From contig CAWJIB010000009.1 of NCBI GenBank assembly GCA_963842835.1, positions 496,001 to 560,000 on the forward strand: a stretch of 64,000 bases of DNA, read 5' to 3'. The translations under genes and the position numbers were made by a program. The stretch's first letter is position 1, and each line of letters starts with the position of its first letter. The notes below the pieces were generated by a model that was not told the DNA's origin, did no database searches, and saw only the letters and a program-made list of their open reading frames with translations. This DNA is from Roseiarcus sp963842835. Lineage in GTDB: Bacteria; Pseudomonadota; Alphaproteobacteria; Rhizobiales; Beijerinckiaceae. Below are positions 60,055 through 64,000 of this stretch, piece after piece.

Positions 60055-61002
60055 TCAGCGCGGTCGGCGAAGCCGTGGATTGGACAGAATGGCGAGGATG
60101 TCGGCGGTCATGTTCAAGAGAATGAAGGTGGCGGCGAAAATCAGCCCGCAAGCCTGGACGACCGGCACATCGTGCTTCGACACTTCGTCGACCATCAATT
60201 GGCCGAGACCGGGATAAACAAACACGGTCTCGACGACGACGACGCCGACGATGAGGTAGGCCAGATTCAGCGCGACGACGGCGATGATCGGCGCGAGGGC
60301 GTTCGGCAGGGCGTGGCGAACGACGATGCGGGACTTGGTCAAGCCCTTGAGAATCGCCATTTCGATATAGGGGCTCGCCATCACCGAAAGCACGGAAGCG
60401 CGTGTCATGCGCATCATATGCGCGACGATCACCAGGACCAGCGTCAACATCGGCAGGAACGCATAATAGAGGCGATCGGCGAACGAGGAGTCCGGCGACA
60501 CGTTGGCGAGCGAGGGAAACCAGCCGAGATCGACGGCGACGAACTTGATGAGGAGATAGGCCAGGAAATATTCCGGCACCGAAATCGTCATCAGCGTGAA
60601 AAGATTGATCAGCCGATCGAAGACGCCGCCTTGCCGGATCGCCGCCAGGAGCCCCAGACCGACGGCCAGCGGCACGGCGACGATCGCCGCGTAGGCGGCC
60701 AGGAACATCGTGTTGGCGAAGCGCGGCGCGATTTCCTCCAGCACGTCGCGCCCGTTGGCGAGAGAATGGCCGAAGTCCCCGCGCAGCGCGCCGAACAGCC
60801 AGTCGAAGAATCGTAGGATCGCCGGCCGGTCGAGCCCGAGGTCGAGGCGCAGCTTGGCCAAGCTTTCCGGCGTCGCCGAATTTTGCAGGATGGCCGAGGC
60901 GAGATCGCCCGGCAGGATCTCCGTGCCGACAAAAATCAGCACCGACGCGGCGAACAGCGTCAGGACGCCCAAGCCGAGCCGATGGACCACGAGCCTTAAC
61001 AC
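60055..61002 (-). CDS. ABC importer permease (DppB type)
   Basis: Inner-membrane permease of 315 residues with six segments. DppB-type features are RLGLGVLTLFAASVLIFV at the N-terminus, LRLDLGLDRPAILRFFDWL and the EAA-like coupling loop KGLTKSRIVVRHALPNALAP. I use GTG 61002, which follows GAGAGGGCAAGC, because there is no suitable ATG. A periplasmic segment of about 40 residues is normal for the subfamily. The 15-base spacing to dppC indicates one operon. Confidence 0.92.
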   Translation of the reverse strand: MLRLVVHRLGLGVLTLFAASVLIFVGTEILPGDLASAILQNSATPESLAKLRLDLGLDRPAILRFFDWLFGALRGDFGHSLANGRDVLEEIAPRFANTMFLAAYAAIVAVPLAVGLGLLAAIRQGGVFDRLINLFTLMTISVPEYFLAYLLIKFVAVDLGWFPSLANVSPDSSFADRLYYAFLPMLTLVLVIVAHMMRMTRASVLSVMASPYIEMAILKGLTKSRIVVRHALPNALAPIIAVVALNLAYLIVGVVVVETVFVYPGLGQLMVDEVSKHDVPVVQACGLIFAATFILLNMTADILAILSNPRLRRPR

Positions 61003-61169
61003 AACGCTTGCCCTCTCGCTCCGCCCTCGCTCGCTCGTGGAACCGCTATGAGCCGCGACTGCGGCTTTTCGACAATGCCGTCGCCCTCGCGTCTGCGTCG
61101 GGCGATAAACAAGAAATCTTGCGCGGCATGGACGCCCGCCCCTTTGGGAGCGGGCGCGGCGAGCGCGGA

Positions 61170-62759
61170 TTATGCCTTGATCCAAGCCTTTTCCAGGATC
61201 AGGCCGTTGTCCATGTCGAAGCCGCCGTGCGGCGTGTGGCCGCCGACCTTTTCGCTGTGCGCGTCGAGCCAGTCCTTGAACACGGGAATGATCGCGCCGC
61301 CGTCGTCGTGCAGCATCTTCTGCATTTCCCAGATATAGGGCTTGCGCTTGGCTTCGTCGGTCTCGCTGCGCGCGTCCCCGAGCAGCTTCTCGAACTTGTC
61401 GTTCTTCCAGTGTGTTTCGTTCCACGGCGCGCCGGCGCCGAACGCGACCGAAAGCATCTGCGTCGCGGCGGCCCGGCCGCCCCAGTAGCTCTCGACGAAG
61501 GCGCCTTTGAGCCAGACGTTGTCCCAGAAGCCGTCCGCGGGCTCCTTCTTGAGGTCGACCTTGATGCCGGCATGGGCGCAACTGGCCTGAAACAACGCGC
61601 CTTCGTCGACAGCGCCGTTGTACGCCGCGTCAGACGCCTGCAACAGGATCGTCGGATTGGCGATTCCCGCCTTCTTGAAATGGAACGCGGCGCGCTCGGG
61701 ATCGTGCTTGCGCTGCGGCAGTTCGCTGTTGAAATAGGGATCGGTGGGCGGGATCGGGTGATCGTTGCCGAGCGTCCCGTAGCCGCTGAACAGCGCCTTC
61801 AGGATTTGCTCGCGGTCGGTGGCGTATTTGAGCGCCAGGCGAATGTCCGGGTTGTCGTAGGGCGGCTTGTCAATCTCCATCGCCATCACCGAGTGCCAAC
61901 CGCCTGCGGCGCGCACGATCTGGATCTTCGACGACTTGGAGAGCATCGCCACGGCCTTGTGGTCGACGCGGTTAATGGCGTCGATCTGCCCCGAAATCAG
62001 CGCGTTGATGCGCGCGGAACTGTCGTTGATGACCGTGACTTCCGCTGCGTCGAGATGGCCGCGCCCTTCCTTCCAGTAGTCGCGGATCTTCTTGAGCGAA
62101 ATTCGCACGCCCGGATCGAATTTCTCCAGCGAAAACGCGCCGGTGCCGACCGGCTTGGCCCAATCCTTGAAGCCGTCCGGAACGATCAAGATGTGATAAT
62201 CGGTCAGGACATAGGGCAGATCGGCGTCGGCCGCGGCGAGCGAAATCTGGATCTGATACTTGTCGAGCTTCTTGACGTCAGTGATGGCCTTCATCGAGCC
62301 GGCGCCGCCGGACTTGCTGTCGCCGCGGTGCAGGTTCAGCGAATAGACCGCGTCGTCGGCGGTGAATTCCCTGCCGTCGGAGAACTTGACGCCCTTGCGA
62401 AGGTTGAAAATCCAATCCTTGGCGCCGTTCGTCGGCTCGAAGCTCGAGGCCAGGTCGGGCTTCGGCTTGCCGTCCTCGCCCCATTCGATGAGGCCGTTGA
62501 ACAGGCCGCGGCTCACCTCGATCATCACGGAGTCGTTGTAGGACGTGATGTCGACGCTGTCGGTGGTGCTGCCGCCGCCCAATCCCAGCCGCAGCAATCC
62601 GCCCTTCTTCGGCGTCTCCGCGGCGATCGCGTCGGCGCTTGCCAGCAGGCCCGAAATCACCGCCGTCGAGGCGCCCAGGGCGGCGGCGCGGCCCATGAAC
62701 TCACGGCGCGAAACGCCGCCGGCTTGCAGTTTCGCCTTCCAGTAGTTCAGCTCGCTCAT
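61170..62759 (-). CDS. ABC importer substrate-binding protein (family 5, Tat-exported)
   Basis: Extracytoplasmic solute-binding protein of 529 residues for peptides or related solutes. It has a Tat signal with the twin-arginine motif SRREFMG, then AAALGASTAVISGLLASADA. The mature protein shows the family 5 (DppA/OppA) order: GLFNGLIEWGEDGKPKPDLA, NLRKGVKFSDGREFTADDAVYS, and VGTGAFSLEKFDPG. Ligand unknown. First gene of the importer operon; 167 bases separate it from the DppB gene. Confidence 0.92.
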   Translation of the reverse strand: MSELNYWKAKLQAGGVSRREFMGRAAALGASTAVISGLLASADAIAAETPKKGGLLRLGLGGGSTTDSVDITSYNDSVMIEVSRGLFNGLIEWGEDGKPKPDLASSFEPTNGAKDWIFNLRKGVKFSDGREFTADDAVYSLNLHRGDSKSGGAGSMKAITDVKKLDKYQIQISLAAADADLPYVLTDYHILIVPDGFKDWAKPVGTGAFSLEKFDPGVRISLKKIRDYWKEGRGHLDAAEVTVINDSSARINALISGQIDAINRVDHKAVAMLSKSSKIQIVRAAGGWHSVMAMEIDKPPYDNPDIRLALKYATDREQILKALFSGYGTLGNDHPIPPTDPYFNSELPQRKHDPERAAFHFKKAGIANPTILLQASDAAYNGAVDEGALFQASCAHAGIKVDLKKEPADGFWDNVWLKGAFVESYWGGRAAATQMLSVAFGAGAPWNETHWKNDKFEKLLGDARSETDEAKRKPYIWEMQKMLHDDGGAIIPVFKDWLDAHSEKVGGHTPHGGFDMDNGLILEKAWIKA

Positions 62760-63201
62760 CGCCCATATCCTCCCAGATACAATCTGCGCCGGACGACGGG
62801 CCGGCCGATGCCGCGGCTCGACGCAAGGCGCGCCGGGCCAAATATCTTCGGATTAGAGAGATCGAGATGTCAATCGCCGGACGGCGCGCCTCCCTTGCGC
62901 CCGCGCGCATTCAATTCGCGCGCTTTGTCGTCGCTGATGCCGGAATCACCAGGAAATCCGCGCGGCTCCGCGGGACGCAGCCTTGAGCTCGCGCGTTCGC
63001 CCGCGGCTCTTGGCGGCCGGCGCATCTCACTCCGGCATGCCGAGGCCGCATTTTCATTGCCAACGAGCGCGCCGATCGGGCCGCGAGCCCAACGGGAAAA
63101 GGCCGATCGGCGCGCGTTGACTTGCTCAATTCCGCCGATTAGGGGTTGCGGCCGCAACGTCTCGGTAGCCGCCCGAAAGCCAGGAGAGGGTTCCCGTCGC
63201 C
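62760..63201. other. Divergent promoter region, no gene seen
   Basis: About 440 bases between the binding-protein gene and etfB. Short GC-driven ORFs (for example minus strand 62870-63157) have no family resemblance. Promoters for both directions must lie here but no clear -35/-10 box stands out. An AT-rich patch occurs at 62840-62870. Confidence 0.4.
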
Positions 63202-63951
63202 ATGAAGATTCTCGTGCCCGTGAAGCGGGTGGTCGACTACAACGTGAAAATCCGCATCAAGCCGGACGGTTCGGGCGTCGAGCTCGCCAACGTGAAGATG
63301 TCGATGAACCCGTTCGACGAAATCGCGGTCGAGGAGGCGCTTCGCCAGAAGGAGGCGGGGAAGGCGAGCGAGGTGATCGTCGTCTCGATCGGCCCCGCGC
63401 AGGCGGCCGAAACCTTGCGCACCGCGCTGGCGATGGGCGCTGACCGCGGGGTTCTCGTCAAGGCCGACGGAATCGTCGAACCCTTGGCGGTCGCCAAGCT
63501 GCTCAAGGGCGTCGTGGGCGCCGAACAGCCGGGCTTGGTGATCATGGGCAAGCAGGCGATCGACGACGATTGCAATCAGACCGGACAGATGCTGGCGGCG
63601 CTGACGGGTTGGGCGCAGGGAACCTTCGCCTCGAAGGTCGTCGTCGGCGAGGGCAAGGTCGCGGTGACGCGCGAGGTCGACGGCGGGATGCAGACGGTCG
63701 AATTGACGCTTCCCGCGATCGTGACCACCGACTTGCGCCTCAACGAACCCCGCTACGCCTCTTTGCCCAACATCATGAAGGCCAAGAAGAAGCCGATCGA
63801 CGAAAAGACGCCGGCCGATTTCGGCGTCGACGTCACGCCGCGCCTGAAAGTGCTGAAGACCGGGGAGCCGAGCGGGCGCAAGGCCGGCGTGAAGGTCAAG
63901 ACGGTGGCCGAGCTCGTCGCCAAACTGCACGACGAAGCGGGAGTGATCTGA
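63202..63951 (+). CDS. etfB: Electron transfer flavoprotein subunit beta
   Basis: Beta subunit of ETF, which passes electrons from acyl-CoA and other dehydrogenases to ETF-ubiquinone oxidoreductase. The 249-residue protein opens MKILVPVKRVVDYNVKIRIK, has the AMP-binding segment KQAIDDDCNQTGQMLAALTG and the signature PRLKVLKTGEPSGRKAGVKV. Start follows GGAG. It precedes etfA by two bases. Confidence 0.96.
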   Translation: MKILVPVKRVVDYNVKIRIKPDGSGVELANVKMSMNPFDEIAVEEALRQKEAGKASEVIVVSIGPAQAAETLRTALAMGADRGVLVKADGIVEPLAVAKLLKGVVGAEQPGLVIMGKQAIDDDCNQTGQMLAALTGWAQGTFASKVVVGEGKVAVTREVDGGMQTVELTLPAIVTTDLRLNEPRYASLPNIMKAKKKPIDEKTPADFGVDVTPRLKVLKTGEPSGRKAGVKVKTVAELVAKLHDEAGVI

Positions 63952-63953
63952 CC

Positions 63954-64000
63954 ATGGCGACCCTTCTTCTGGCCGAAGTCGCGAACGGCCGTTTGAGCGA
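63954..64000 (+). CDS. etfA: Electron transfer flavoprotein subunit alpha (partial)
   Basis: The first 15 codons only (MATLLLAEVANGRLS), cut by the window end. The sequence and its two-base spacing after etfB identify it as etfA, the FAD-binding partner. Confidence 0.85.
   Translation, partial: MATLLLAEVANGRLS

Noticed and set aside
62870..63157. 95-residue minus-strand ORF between the importer and etfB
   Set aside because: No family resemblance and no ribosome-binding site; probably GC-driven chance.

Overview
The window is GC-rich chromosomal DNA from an alphaproteobacterium, most likely order Hyphomicrobiales (Rhizobiales) and possibly near Methylocystaceae/Beijerinckiaceae. This rests on recognised gene content: an RpoH with its family box, a CysD plus fused CysNC pair, an AccD whose zinc-finger cysteines are mostly gone, a trpA-accD-folC run, a nadD-rsfS-rlmH-envC-ctpA run, an MmcB nuclease and a degenerate LytM protein. 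The genus call is a guess. No rRNA, CRISPR array or plasmid/phage replication module was seen. There is one tRNA-Leu(CAA).

Layout. 1-2402: DMT exporter, homoserine kinase and RNase HI, the last with Asn at the catalytic Asp70 position. 2403-6480: a visibly AT-richer island with two translationally coupled genes. The first is a 792-residue protein joining a PD-(D/E)XK-like nuclease segment, a DGQHR (DndB-like) domain and a C-terminal RX4H (HEPN-like) motif. The second is a D12-class adenine methyltransferase. This looks like a restriction-modification or defence cassette of uncommon architecture and is the strongest candidate for an undescribed system. 6486-8393: a sigma-region-4-like HTH gene, eight helically phased TTGGAA/G units and a diguanylate cyclase. 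8529-13274: peroxiredoxin, DsbD N-domain protein, YqgE, RecF, a 2-hydroxyacid dehydrogenase and an SH3 protein. 13499-16039: an ADP-ribosyltransferase-like ORF, an IS110-family element and tRNA-Leu.

16216-31326: housekeeping and metabolism (YqaA, DsbB, RpoH, RluD, homocysteine methyltransferase, Csp, xylulokinase, sterol-desaturase-like protein, DMT exporter, SDR, deacetylase-like protein, CysD/CysNC). 31322-35246: a decayed ABC ATPase, a GMC oxidoreductase, MmcB, then a small degraded accessory patch (DUF6471-like fragment, AT-rich membrane protein fragment). 35247-41591: PEBP protein, ClpP-fold periplasmic protein, trpA-accD-folC, an Ada-type Zn/AraC regulator and a thioesterase.

41738-48087: a secreted phosphoesterase, then an arsenic operon arsR-arsC(LMW-PTP)-arsC(Grx)-acr3, followed by three small coupled ORFs and an MFS exporter. 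Nearly every junction overlaps by a few bases. An inverted repeat spans the arsR start codon. One small ORF (51 codons) carries a CCGGPAP motif. 48186-57285: a minus-strand run ptsP-prfA-nadD-rsfS-rlmH-envC-ctpA-ctpA' covering nitrogen-PTS control, translation, NAD synthesis, ribosome maturation and cell-wall/periplasmic processing. 57552-62759: an oligopeptide-type ABC importer (binding protein, two permeases, fused double ATPase). 63202-64000: etfB and the start of etfA, cut by the window end.

Many long antisense ORFs exist because of high GC3; they were treated as shadows. Start codons were chosen from ribosome-binding sites, overlaps and family length. No database search was possible, so family names come from motif recognition.
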